A stretch of DNA of 64,000 nucleotides from Litoreibacter albidus. Lineage in GTDB: Bacteria; Pseudomonadota; Alphaproteobacteria; Rhodobacterales; Rhodobacteraceae. This document shows positions 55,736-62,806 of this stretch, one piece after another. The position numbers were made by a program, and so were the translations under genes. Every line of letters begins with the position of its first letter. Position 1 is the first letter of the stretch. The stretch lies in contig NZ_FNOI01000008.1 of NCBI RefSeq assembly GCF_900107015.1, positions 1-64,000 on the forward strand, read 5' to 3'. The notes under the pieces are model-generated. The model searched no databases. It saw only the letters and a program-made list of their open reading frames with translations, and had not been told where the DNA came from.

Positions 55736-56617
55736 TTAGATCAAAAACGCCAATGTGAGCGGTATGTAGCCAACCGACAGCAGCGTGGAAACCACCACAA
55801 GCCCCGCAACAACATCGCTATCCGCCTCGTATTTCACCGACAACAGGTAGGAGGTCACCGCAACCGGTGTCGACACTTGCAACACCAGTACCGCGAATGG
55901 GATCGGTGGCAATTCAAACCACATGCCCGCGGCGGTGGCCGCTGCGACGCAAATCCCTGCCTTTATGGTTGAGGCCACGACAGCTTTGCCCACGCCTTGG
56001 GGCTTCAGGCGTGCCACCGCGACGCCCAAAGTGATCAGCATCATTGGAATGGCCATCTGCCCGATAAGCTCAATCGAATTTGTTAGAAAGCGCGGGGTTT
56101 CCCAATCCATCACCAAAAACAACGCGCCCAAGATAGTTGACGCCACGAGAGGTTCCTTCAAAACTTTACTCAAAGAGCCGCCGCCAGACACCAGCCAGAC
56201 GCCGAAGGTGAACGAGTAAATCGCCATGATCGCGAAGATCACAACGGCGTAGCCTAACCCCTCATCGCCAAATGCGAACAAGGCGAGTGGCAAGCCAAGG
56301 TTGCCTGTGTTTCCGAAAATAAGCGGGGCCAGATAGGTGCGAACGTCCATCCGGCCAAGCTTGACCAAGACGAAACATGCAATGGTAACAATGCCGTAGG
56401 CTGCAACTGCCGCCAAAGACACGATGGTCAAAGCGTCCGGTGCGATCTCCGTGCGCATTAGCGCGGAGAAGATCAAACATGGCACAGACAGGGTCATCGC
56501 AAGACGAGTTACGAACTCGATCCGGTAGTCAAAACCAAGCTTTACCCACGTGAAGCCGATAGCCGCCAAGATGAAAACGGGGGCCACAATCTCCAAGACC
56601 GTAAGAAGTATGTTCAC
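55736..56617 (-). CDS. AEC (auxin efflux carrier) family transporter, 293 aa
   Basis: Inner-membrane permease with about ten helices: EIVAPVFILAAIGFTWV at the start, then FGNTGNLGLPLALFAFG (the crossover motif) and STPVAVTSYLLSVKY near the end. I chose GTG at 56617 because AAGGAA sits seven bases upstream; a longer ATG frame to 56701 crosses the hspQ leader. Substrates of bacterial AEC proteins are mostly organic acids such as malate; unknown here. Confidence 0.88.
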   Translation of the reverse strand: MNILLTVLEIVAPVFILAAIGFTWVKLGFDYRIEFVTRLAMTLSVPCLIFSALMRTEIAPDALTIVSLAAVAAYGIVTIACFVLVKLGRMDVRTYLAPLIFGNTGNLGLPLALFAFGDEGLGYAVVIFAIMAIYSFTFGVWLVSGGGSLSKVLKEPLVASTILGALFLVMDWETPRFLTNSIELIGQMAIPMMLITLGVAVARLKPQGVGKAVVASTIKAGICVAAATAAGMWFELPPIPFAVLVLQVSTPVAVTSYLLSVKYEADSDVVAGLVVVSTLLSVGYIPLTLAFLI

Positions 56618-56660
56618 AGACTGTTTCCTTGAAAATTGCTGCCCATTCATGGACAAACCA

Positions 56661-56771
56661 CCCCCTGAAGGTCTATCTAGAGGGTGTAAAGGTTGCAACA
56701 TTATGCTGAAAACTCAGGCTAAATTCACATTGGGCCAGATCGTGCGCCATAAAAAACACCCCTTCAGGGGG
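56661..56771 (+). promoter_or_regulatory. hspQ leader with inverted repeat into the coding region
   Basis: CCCCCTGAAGG (56661-56671) in the leader is the exact reverse complement of CCTTCAGGGGG (56761-56771) in the early hspQ coding region. The downstream arm can also fold on itself (CACCCC-TTCA-GGGG). Pairing of the two arms would enclose the start codon in a loop, while local folding would free it, as in a switch. Such a role in a heat-shock gene is an inference. Confidence 0.4.
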
Positions 56772-57032
56772 GTGATTTTTGACGTGGATGCAGAGTTTTC
56801 GAACACGGAAGAATGGTACGACAATATCCCGAAGGAAAGTCGCCCGCACCGTGATCAACCATTCTACCACCTGCTCGCGGAGAACGACGAAAGCTATTAC
56901 GTCGCTTATGTTTCGGAGCAGAATCTGGCCGCCGACATGACCGGAGAGCCGGTTGACCACCCAGACCTTGACGCCATGTTCGGTGCCTACGACGGACGCG
57001 GTAAATACCCGTTGCAGTTCGACTTTAACTAG
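56703..57032 (+). CDS. hspQ: Heat-shock protein HspQ, 109 aa
   Basis: Small stress protein that stimulates Lon or DnaA turnover. Sequence AKFTLGQIVRHKKHPFRGVIFDVDAEFSNTEEWYDNIP, seen here as FTLGQIVRHKKHPFRGVIFD and EEWYDNIPKESRPHRDQPFYHLL, matches HspQ. YYVAYVSEQNL and the C-terminal DGRGKYPLQF complete it. ATG at 56703 starts at the conserved strand; the longer frame is leader. Its leader overlaps the start region of the AEC gene. It ends four bases inside the ggt gene end. Confidence 0.95.
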   Translation: MLKTQAKFTLGQIVRHKKHPFRGVIFDVDAEFSNTEEWYDNIPKESRPHRDQPFYHLLAENDESYYVAYVSEQNLAADMTGEPVDHPDLDAMFGAYDGRGKYPLQFDFN

Positions 57033-58609
57033 TAGCCCAACGCGCAGCCGTCTTTGCGCGGGTCCGACGCCCCGTGAAGCACGCCATTTTCGCGGTCGAT
57101 ATAAATCGCCTGCGCGCCGCCGATCGGGCCACTGTTTGTCACAACGTTATGCCCCAAATCGCGCAATTCTTGCTTAACGGTGTCCGAGTAGCCGCTCTCA
57201 ACCCGCATTCCGCTGGCCTCTGAGAAGCAGCGCGGTGCGTCGATTGCGTCCTGTGGGGTCATTTCATAATCCACAAGGTTCGTTAAAAACCGCACGTGCC
57301 CGTTCGGCTGATATGCGCCGCCCATCACGCCGAACGGCATGATGACCTCGCCATCCCGCCGCAGCAGGCCCGGAATAATTGTGTGCATTGGGCGTTTGCC
57401 ACCGCCTGCTTCGTTTGGATGCCCCTCTTCAATGGTGAAACCCGCACCGCGGTTTTGAAACAAAATGCCAAACTTATCGGAGGCCAACCCAGAGCCGAAG
57501 CTGTGGAAAATCGAATAGATAAGCGACACAGATGTCAGATCCTTGTCGACCACCGTGATATAGACGGTATCCTTGTGGACCTGCTCGGACACTGCCGCAG
57601 GGCTCTCCATCGCCTTTTTAGGGTCTATTAAAGCGGCCAAACGTTGCGCTGTTTCGGGGGCCAACATGTGGTTCACTCGGGTGGTGTGATCGGCGTCTGC
57701 CAAAAACCGGTTGCGAGCGTCATAGGCCAGTTTGGTGGTCTCGGCCTCGATGTGGGCGCGTTCTGCGCCGAACGGGTCCATAGACGGCAGGTCAAACTGC
57801 GCCAGCATGTTGTTCATCAAGATTGCAGTTGCACCCGTGCCATTCGGTGGGTGTTCCACCAGTTCGGTGCCTTTGTAGGTGCCGGATATCGGCGTCGTAT
57901 AATCGCAGCTGGTGGCGGCGAAATCATCAAGCGTGTGGCAGCCACCCGCTGCGTTTAACGACGCAACCATGTCTTCCGCGACTTCGCCCTCATAGAACCC
58001 CGCGCGCCCGAACTCCGCGATCTGGCGCAACACCTTGGCTTGTTCCGGCGCGCGGAATATCTGACCAGCAGTCGGCACCTTTCCATCTAGCAGGTAGAAC
58101 TGCGCGGCTGACCCTTTAAGAACCGTTGCGTCGTTCTTCCAGTCAAAGCTGGTGCGCGGGGCGACAGGCACACCTGCCTCGGCGTAGTAAATGGCGGGCG
58201 CAAGGACTGCCTTCAGACCCAGCTTGCCGTGATCCTTGCTGAGTTTGCAAAATGCATCGATTGCACCCGGGATCGTCACGGCGTCTGGCGTGTCCAGCGG
58301 GACTGTCTTCAACCCACGGTCCCGCATTTCCGCGCTAGACGTGCCCATGGCCGCGCGGCCCGATCCGTTCAACGCGATGGCATCCGTGTCCCCTGTCTTT
58401 TGCATAAGCACAAAGCAGTCGCCGCCAATCCCGGTCATCTGCGGCTCGCAAATCCCCAACAAAACCGCGCCAGCGATTGCGGCGTCTACCGCGTTGCCGC
58501 CGGCTTCCAGCATTTGCACGGCCACCTTCGCGGCCAGCGGGTGTGATGTAGCGCACATGCCGTTGGTGGAAAAAACCGTTGATCGCCCCGGCTGTTGAAA
58601 GTCGCGCAT
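57029..58609 (-). CDS. ggt: Gamma-glutamyltransferase family protein, 526 aa
   Basis: Ntn-hydrolase that cleaves gamma-glutamyl compounds such as glutathione. The large-subunit part has MTGIGGDCFVLM, PGAIDAFCKLSKDHGKL and EHPPNGTGATAILM. The self-cleavage Thr is in KDTVYITVVDKD (usual TTHYSVVD), so the small subunit begins there; GGKRPMHTIIPG and GVMGGAYQPNGHVRFL follow. No signal peptide is visible, so it is likely cytoplasmic, unlike E. coli GGT. The shifted Thr context suggests a specialised subfamily. Confidence 0.92.
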   Translation of the reverse strand: MRDFQQPGRSTVFSTNGMCATSHPLAAKVAVQMLEAGGNAVDAAIAGAVLLGICEPQMTGIGGDCFVLMQKTGDTDAIALNGSGRAAMGTSSAEMRDRGLKTVPLDTPDAVTIPGAIDAFCKLSKDHGKLGLKAVLAPAIYYAEAGVPVAPRTSFDWKNDATVLKGSAAQFYLLDGKVPTAGQIFRAPEQAKVLRQIAEFGRAGFYEGEVAEDMVASLNAAGGCHTLDDFAATSCDYTTPISGTYKGTELVEHPPNGTGATAILMNNMLAQFDLPSMDPFGAERAHIEAETTKLAYDARNRFLADADHTTRVNHMLAPETAQRLAALIDPKKAMESPAAVSEQVHKDTVYITVVDKDLTSVSLIYSIFHSFGSGLASDKFGILFQNRGAGFTIEEGHPNEAGGGKRPMHTIIPGLLRRDGEVIMPFGVMGGAYQPNGHVRFLTNLVDYEMTPQDAIDAPRCFSEASGMRVESGYSDTVKQELRDLGHNVVTNSGPIGGAQAIYIDRENGVLHGASDPRKDGCALGY

Positions 58610-58706
58610 GACTGCTCCGTCCTTTTGAATTCGATCAAGAGGATAGGCGGTGAGGCTCGATTGTCTATGAGGTATTGCGCGGCAGAGGACGTTTCATTGG
58701 GGTGTC

Positions 58707-58752
58707 CTCGGCGTCACGCATCTGGGTGGGGGCTGATAAACGTGACGCCGAG
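58707..58752. other. Unexplained 12-base perfect inverted repeat in the ggt/rsbW gap
   Basis: CTCGGCGTCACG (58707-58718) and CGTGACGCCGAG (58741-58752) are exact complements around a 22-base G-rich loop. The 221-base gap 58610-58830 holds no convincing gene. No T-run follows on either strand, so it is not a normal terminator; it may be an operator pair, mRNA 3' stabiliser of rsbVW or a small RNA. Confidence 0.5.
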
Positions 58753-58830
58753 TGAAGCTCTGCAGCTACCCTATGTGGATGGCATCGGATTAAGGCGCCC
58801 TCACGGGGGGTATGTGGCAATTTTGCGTGC

Positions 58831-59364
58831 TTAATGCGGCAAAAAGTGGGCGTCGGCGATGGGCAGATTTGCTCTGGCGAGATCGCTTTGTTCCGCGGAT
58901 GCTGTAGGTATTTGAACGCAAAAGATATTTTGCGTCCCCGTGCGGCGATATTCCAGATGTGACGACAGGCTTCGGATGAAGAACCATCCGAAGCCCCCTT
59001 CCGGCAAATCCTCTACATCCATTGGTATCTCTTCCAACTCAGAATCAGGCGGGGAGAGCCCCGGCATGGGCACGCCGAAGTCGCGCGTCTCGATAGAGAT
59101 CATATCATCCGTGCACAGCACAGAGATCGTCACATCCCCGAGGTTGGATGCCTGATAACTGTGTTCCGAAATGTTGTTAAGAACCTCTGCCAGCACAATT
59201 TCTGTGCTGATAACGCCTTCGGATTGTGACGGAAACTCGTGTTGCAGCCGTTCCATAATCTGAAGAATGGTTTCGCGCACGGTTATTGGATCGGCGTTGA
59301 TAACTTCCTCAAAGTGAAGGCGCGGCGCGCCTAAACTTCGTGGTTGAGTGGCTAGATTGCTCAC
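58831..59364 (-). CDS. RsbW-like anti-sigma factor / HATPase serine kinase, 177 aa
   Basis: GHKL-fold ATP-binding protein of the partner-switch type. The N box is in AEVLNNISEHSY and the G1 region in ETRDFGVPMPG, and EGGFGWFFIRSL gives G2. It should phosphorylate and bind the STAS protein encoded just upstream. Overlap of four bases with that gene shows coupling. No sigma factor gene is adjacent, so its partner is elsewhere or it acts on another target. Confidence 0.88.
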   Translation of the reverse strand: MSNLATQPRSLGAPRLHFEEVINADPITVRETILQIMERLQHEFPSQSEGVISTEIVLAEVLNNISEHSYQASNLGDVTISVLCTDDMISIETRDFGVPMPGLSPPDSELEEIPMDVEDLPEGGFGWFFIRSLSSHLEYRRTGTQNIFCVQIPTASAEQSDLARANLPIADAHFLPH

Positions 59365-59714
59365 GCGGCGTTGGCACCTTCGGGGCCGTCGCTCGCCAAA
59401 GCTTGCTCCACCGTGGGGTGGATCGGGAAGACTTTGTTCATGCGGGTCAGCCTGAAGACCTTATCAACCGCTGCCGTCAGCCCGCAAAGTTCCAAGCTTT
59501 TGCCTTGCAGGGACTTCAGTGCAGCCACCATCGCGCCAAGGCCGCTGCTGTCCATGAAGGTCACGGCAGACAGGTCCATAATGACCCGCCCTGACGTATC
59601 TGCGGTGGCTTCCCTGAAGCTATCCTTGAAATGAATGGCGCTGGCCGCATCAATGCGGTTGGCGGTTAGGGTCAAGACCAGAAGGCCGTCCGTGGTTTGG
59701 GTGATTTGTAACAT
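59361..59714 (-). CDS. STAS-domain anti-sigma factor antagonist (RsbV-like), 117 aa
   Basis: Single STAS domain with RVIMDLSAVTFMDSSGLGAMVAALK; the phosphorylatable Ser is S56 or S57 in FMDSSGLG. When unphosphorylated, it would sequester the kinase/anti-sigma factor. It heads the two-gene minus-strand operon. No PP2C phosphatase is nearby to reset it. Divergent from the thiolase gene with a 97-base gap. Confidence 0.9.
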   Translation of the reverse strand: MLQITQTTDGLLVLTLTANRIDAASAIHFKDSFREATADTSGRVIMDLSAVTFMDSSGLGAMVAALKSLQGKSLELCGLTAAVDKVFRLTRMNKVFPIHPTVEQALASDGPEGANAA

Positions 59715-59811
59715 GGTCCGCTCTCCTGATCTTTTCAGGGTCTTGGACTAGACGTCAAAGGTTACCATTCTGTATGCATTCGTCAGTCGCTCTCAGCAAA
59801 GGTGTTTCAAA

Positions 59812-60978
59812 ATGTCCGTATATATCACTGGTGCAAGCCGAACCCCGATGGGCGGCTTCCAAGGCGCGCTTGCCACGGCCGATGCGCCACAACTGGGCGG
59901 GGCGGCGATCAAGGCGGCGTTGGCGCAGTCCGGCCTGACCACCGTTGACGAATTACTGATGGGCTGTGTTTTGCCCGCAGGTCAGGGGCAGGCCCCCGCG
60001 CGACAGGCAGGCTTCGCGGCAGGTCTTGGTGAGGAAGTTCCGGCCACGACCCTTAACAAAATGTGCGGCTCTGGCATGCAGGCGGCGATGATGGCGTTCG
60101 ATCAACTGGCGCTTGGCCACAGCCAAACCATGGTTGCGGGCGGCATGGAAAGCATGACCAACGCGCCCTACCTACTGCCGAAAATGCGCGGCGGGGCCAG
60201 AATTGGCCACCAAGCCGTGCAGGATTCGATGTTCCTCGACGGGTTGGAGGACGCTTACGATAAGGGGCGCCTGATGGGCACCTTTGCCGAAGATTGCGCC
60301 GAATCCTTCCAGTTCACCCGCGAGGCGCAGGATGAATACGCGCTGCGGTCCCTGTCGAACGCGTTGGCGGCGCAAGAAAGCAACGCCTTCGTAAATGAGA
60401 TCGCTGCTGTAGAAACAGGCGGTCGCAAGCCCGTCACCGTGTCTGAGGATGAACAACCAGCCAAAGCGCGCCCAGAGAAGATACCGAACCTGAAACCGGC
60501 GTTCCGCGAAGGCGGCACCGTGACGGCGGCAAACTCTTCGTCTATTTCTGACGGTGCGGCGGCGCTGGTGATGGCGTCAGAGGCGGGCGTGAAGGCCCAC
60601 GGGCTGACGCCGCGCGCACGGGTTGTGGGCCACGCAAATCACGCGCAGGCGCCGGGCCTGTTCACGACCGCGCCCGTCCCCGCCGCCCGTAAGCTGCTGG
60701 ACCGCATCGGTTGGAGCGTGTCCGACGTTGATCTTTGGGAGGTAAACGAAGCCTTCGCCGTGGTGCCAATGGCTTTCATGCACGAAATGGGCGTGGAGCG
60801 GGACATCGTGAACGTCAACGGCGGCGCATGTGCGCTGGGGCATCCCATCGGGGCGTCCGGCGCGCGTATCATCGTGACCTTGTTGAACGCACTGGAAACC
60901 CGTGGCTTGAAGCGAGGCGTTGCGGCAATCTGCATCGGCGGCGGTGAAGGCACGGCAATCGCGATAGAGCGCGTCTGA
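59812..60978 (+). CDS. Acetyl-CoA acetyltransferase (thiolase), 388 aa
   Basis: Thiolase that joins or splits acetoacetyl-CoA. Nucleophile C85 lies in LNKMCGSGMQAAMM, the second active-site part in NVNGGACALGHPIGASGA (His), and the acid Cys in AAICIGGGEGTAI. All three are intact. Context gives no polyhydroxybutyrate or ketone-body operon, so a specific symbol (phaA/atoB) is not justified. The next gene begins with its last base (TGATGG region). Confidence 0.94.
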   Translation: MSVYITGASRTPMGGFQGALATADAPQLGGAAIKAALAQSGLTTVDELLMGCVLPAGQGQAPARQAGFAAGLGEEVPATTLNKMCGSGMQAAMMAFDQLALGHSQTMVAGGMESMTNAPYLLPKMRGGARIGHQAVQDSMFLDGLEDAYDKGRLMGTFAEDCAESFQFTREAQDEYALRSLSNALAAQESNAFVNEIAAVETGGRKPVTVSEDEQPAKARPEKIPNLKPAFREGGTVTAANSSSISDGAAALVMASEAGVKAHGLTPRARVVGHANHAQAPGLFTTAPVPAARKLLDRIGWSVSDVDLWEVNEAFAVVPMAFMHEMGVERDIVNVNGGACALGHPIGASGARIIVTLLNALETRGLKRGVAAICIGGGEGTAIAIERV

Positions 60979-61430
60979 TGGTCGATTATCCAACGCTGGC
61001 CAAAACAGTCGCGGCGCTGGTCGACGGCGAAGACGACGCGGTTGCCCTGATGGCGACCGTGGCTTGCGAGGTGCATCACGCCGACGACCGCTTTAACTGG
61101 ACGGGGTTCTACCGCGTGGTCGCACCCGAGGTGCTGAAGATCGGGCCCTATCAGGGTGGGCATGGATGCTTGGTGATCCCGTTCTCGCGCGGGGTGTGCG
61201 GTGCGGCGGCGCGTTTGGAGCAAACGCAGCTGGTGGCTGACGTCGACGCCTTCCCTGGCCATATCGCGTGCGCGTCCTCAACGCGTTCAGAGCTGGTGCT
61301 GCCTGTTTGGAACAAGGCGGGCCAGCTTATCGCGGTCTTTGACATCGACAGCGACACGCCGGATGCCTTCACTGCCGAGGACGCGGACCAGATGGCGAAG
61401 ATTTTGAAGGATGTTTTCGACCAAGTTTAG
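60978..61430 (+). CDS. msrC: Free methionine-R-sulfoxide reductase (GAF fold), 150 aa
   Basis: Repairs oxidised free methionine. The GAF domain carries all three family cysteines: in GGHGCLVIPF, SRGVCGAAA and PGHIACASSTRSE. These match the catalytic and resolving Cys set of E. coli fRMsr. FNWTGFYRV and VFDIDSDTPDAFT complete the family pattern. ATG shares bases with the thiolase stop, so the two are coupled. Confidence 0.93.
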   Translation: MVDYPTLAKTVAALVDGEDDAVALMATVACEVHHADDRFNWTGFYRVVAPEVLKIGPYQGGHGCLVIPFSRGVCGAAARLEQTQLVADVDAFPGHIACASSTRSELVLPVWNKAGQLIAVFDIDSDTPDAFTAEDADQMAKILKDVFDQV

Positions 61431-61439
61431 CGCGCGTGA

Positions 61440-61503
61440 TCAAATTTCACTTGCGCGACTCGTGCATTTTGTACTTTGGTGAAAAAAAGTCGTCAAATTT
61501 CAC
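61440..61503 (+). promoter_or_regulatory. Candidate autoregulatory sites before the XRE-cupin gene
   Basis: TCAAATTTCAC occurs twice as an exact 11-base direct repeat (61440-61450 and 61493-61503), and GTGAAA (61480-61485) forms an inverted half-site with the second TTTCAC. They fill the 82-base gap before the XRE-cupin gene and are the natural place for its own binding. Confidence 0.5.
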
Positions 61504-61512
61504 GAAAGTCGG

Positions 61513-62085
61513 ATGAAGCATACCCAACCAACCCAAACTGTGACCTTAGGCGCGGACCTGCGGGCGTTGCGGAAGGCGCGTGGGTTGAACCTTGCGGACT
61601 TGGCGGAAACGCTTGGCCGCTCGGTGGGGTGGCTCAGTCAGGTGGAGCGTGACATGTCCGAGCCCTCCATCACCGACCTGCGCCACATGGCGAAAGCGTT
61701 AAACGTGTCGGTGTCCAGCCTGTTCCGTCAGGCGGCGTCCACCGTTAAAGAACAGGGCCTGATTGTCAGGGCAGGGTCGCGCAGACCCATCGGCTCCCGC
61801 GAGGCGGGACTGACCGAGGAGCTGTTGTCCCCCGACCTGACTGATGACTTCGAGATGGTCCACTCCACCTTTGAGCCGAACAGCCAGATCACAGAGCCCG
61901 TGTGCCGCCCGACGCAAGAAGTCGGTTACGTGGTGTCCGGCAAGCTGGATCTATGGATTGCGGGAAACACCTTTTCCCTCGATGTGGGCGACAGCTTCCG
62001 CATCCGTGGGGAGCCGTTTCGCTGGATCAACCCTCACCCGACACCCGCCGTGGTGATCTGGGTCATCGCGCCGCCGGTGTATTGA
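61513..62085 (+). CDS. XRE-family regulator with C-terminal cupin sensor, 190 aa
   Basis: The N-terminal HTH (about 13-67: LRALRKARGLNLADLAETLG, then WLSQVERDMSEPSITDL) is followed by a cupin_2 domain (about 115-188) with EVGYVVSGKLDLWI and DVGDSFRIRGEPFRW. This is the architecture of PuuR-type regulators of amine or amino-acid catabolism. It lies before a LysE exporter and a sarcosine/dimethylglycine-type dehydrogenase, which suggests control by methylated amines. Confidence 0.93.
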   Translation: MKHTQPTQTVTLGADLRALRKARGLNLADLAETLGRSVGWLSQVERDMSEPSITDLRHMAKALNVSVSSLFRQAASTVKEQGLIVRAGSRRPIGSREAGLTEELLSPDLTDDFEMVHSTFEPNSQITEPVCRPTQEVGYVVSGKLDLWIAGNTFSLDVGDSFRIRGEPFRWINPHPTPAVVIWVIAPPVY

Positions 62086-62086
62086 G

Positions 62087-62707
62087 ATGTCTTGGGAGGG
62101 ATGGATCATATTCGCGCTGTTCTGGGTCGTCTTTGTGGCAACCCCTGGACCAAACGCGGTAAACTGCATCCAGAACGGCATGGCGCACGGCTTCAAGCGC
62201 TCTATGTGGGGCGTCGTGGGGATACTGACGCAAGCGTCGCTGTTCCTGCTCCTCTCCGCGGCTGGGGTCACAGCATTGCTCGCCAACGCGCCGGAGGCCT
62301 TCTTTTGGGGCAAGCTCATCGGTGCTGGCTTCTTGGTTTTCCTTGGCGTGCGCGGCCTTTTGAATGCGAACAAGCCCGTGTCCCCGCGCCACGTCTCCGC
62401 GCGGTCCATCTACGGGCGGGCATTCCTGATCGCGACAATCAACGTCAAATCCGTGGCGGGCTATTTCGCCGCTTTCACCCAGTTTGTGCAGCCCGACATT
62501 CCGGTTTGGTCGCAGATGTGGGTGATCATGCCCACGGCATTGGTGATCACAACACTAAGCTACACAGGCTTCACCGCAATTGGCGCGGGCCTCGGGCGGG
62601 CGGCCATCGGGGCGGTTCTGAATGTCTGGGTCAGGCGCGTGATGGCCATATGTTTTATCGTTTATGGCGTGCTGCTTGGCAGCTCTCCAGTACCACAGCG
62701 GGCGTAA
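62087..62707 (+). CDS. LysE/RhtB family exporter, 206 aa
   Basis: Inner-membrane amino-acid exporter with about six helices. The hallmark ATPGPNAVNCIQNGMAHGF (about 21-39) is at the N-terminus, and ATINVKSVAGYFAAFTQF is the central block. One base separates it from the regulator stop. It probably exports an amino acid or betaine-like metabolite linked to the following oxidoreductase. Confidence 0.93.
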   Translation: MSWEGWIIFALFWVVFVATPGPNAVNCIQNGMAHGFKRSMWGVVGILTQASLFLLLSAAGVTALLANAPEAFFWGKLIGAGFLVFLGVRGLLNANKPVSPRHVSARSIYGRAFLIATINVKSVAGYFAAFTQFVQPDIPVWSQMWVIMPTALVITTLSYTGFTAIGAGLGRAAIGAVLNVWVRRVMAICFIVYGVLLGSSPVPQRA

Positions 62708-62806
62708 TGAACACGCCCGTCAGACCAAGTTTAGACAGTTATAAAATTCGCCGTATTGGGCGCACATCAACACATGCGGACCATGTCCGTCAGGAGGAGC
62801 AAAACC

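Noticed and set aside
56620-56702. Heat-shock sigma-32 promoter for hspQ
   Set aside because: A CTTGAAA box at 56628 is followed by a CCCAT element only about seven bases later, too close for the known spacing.
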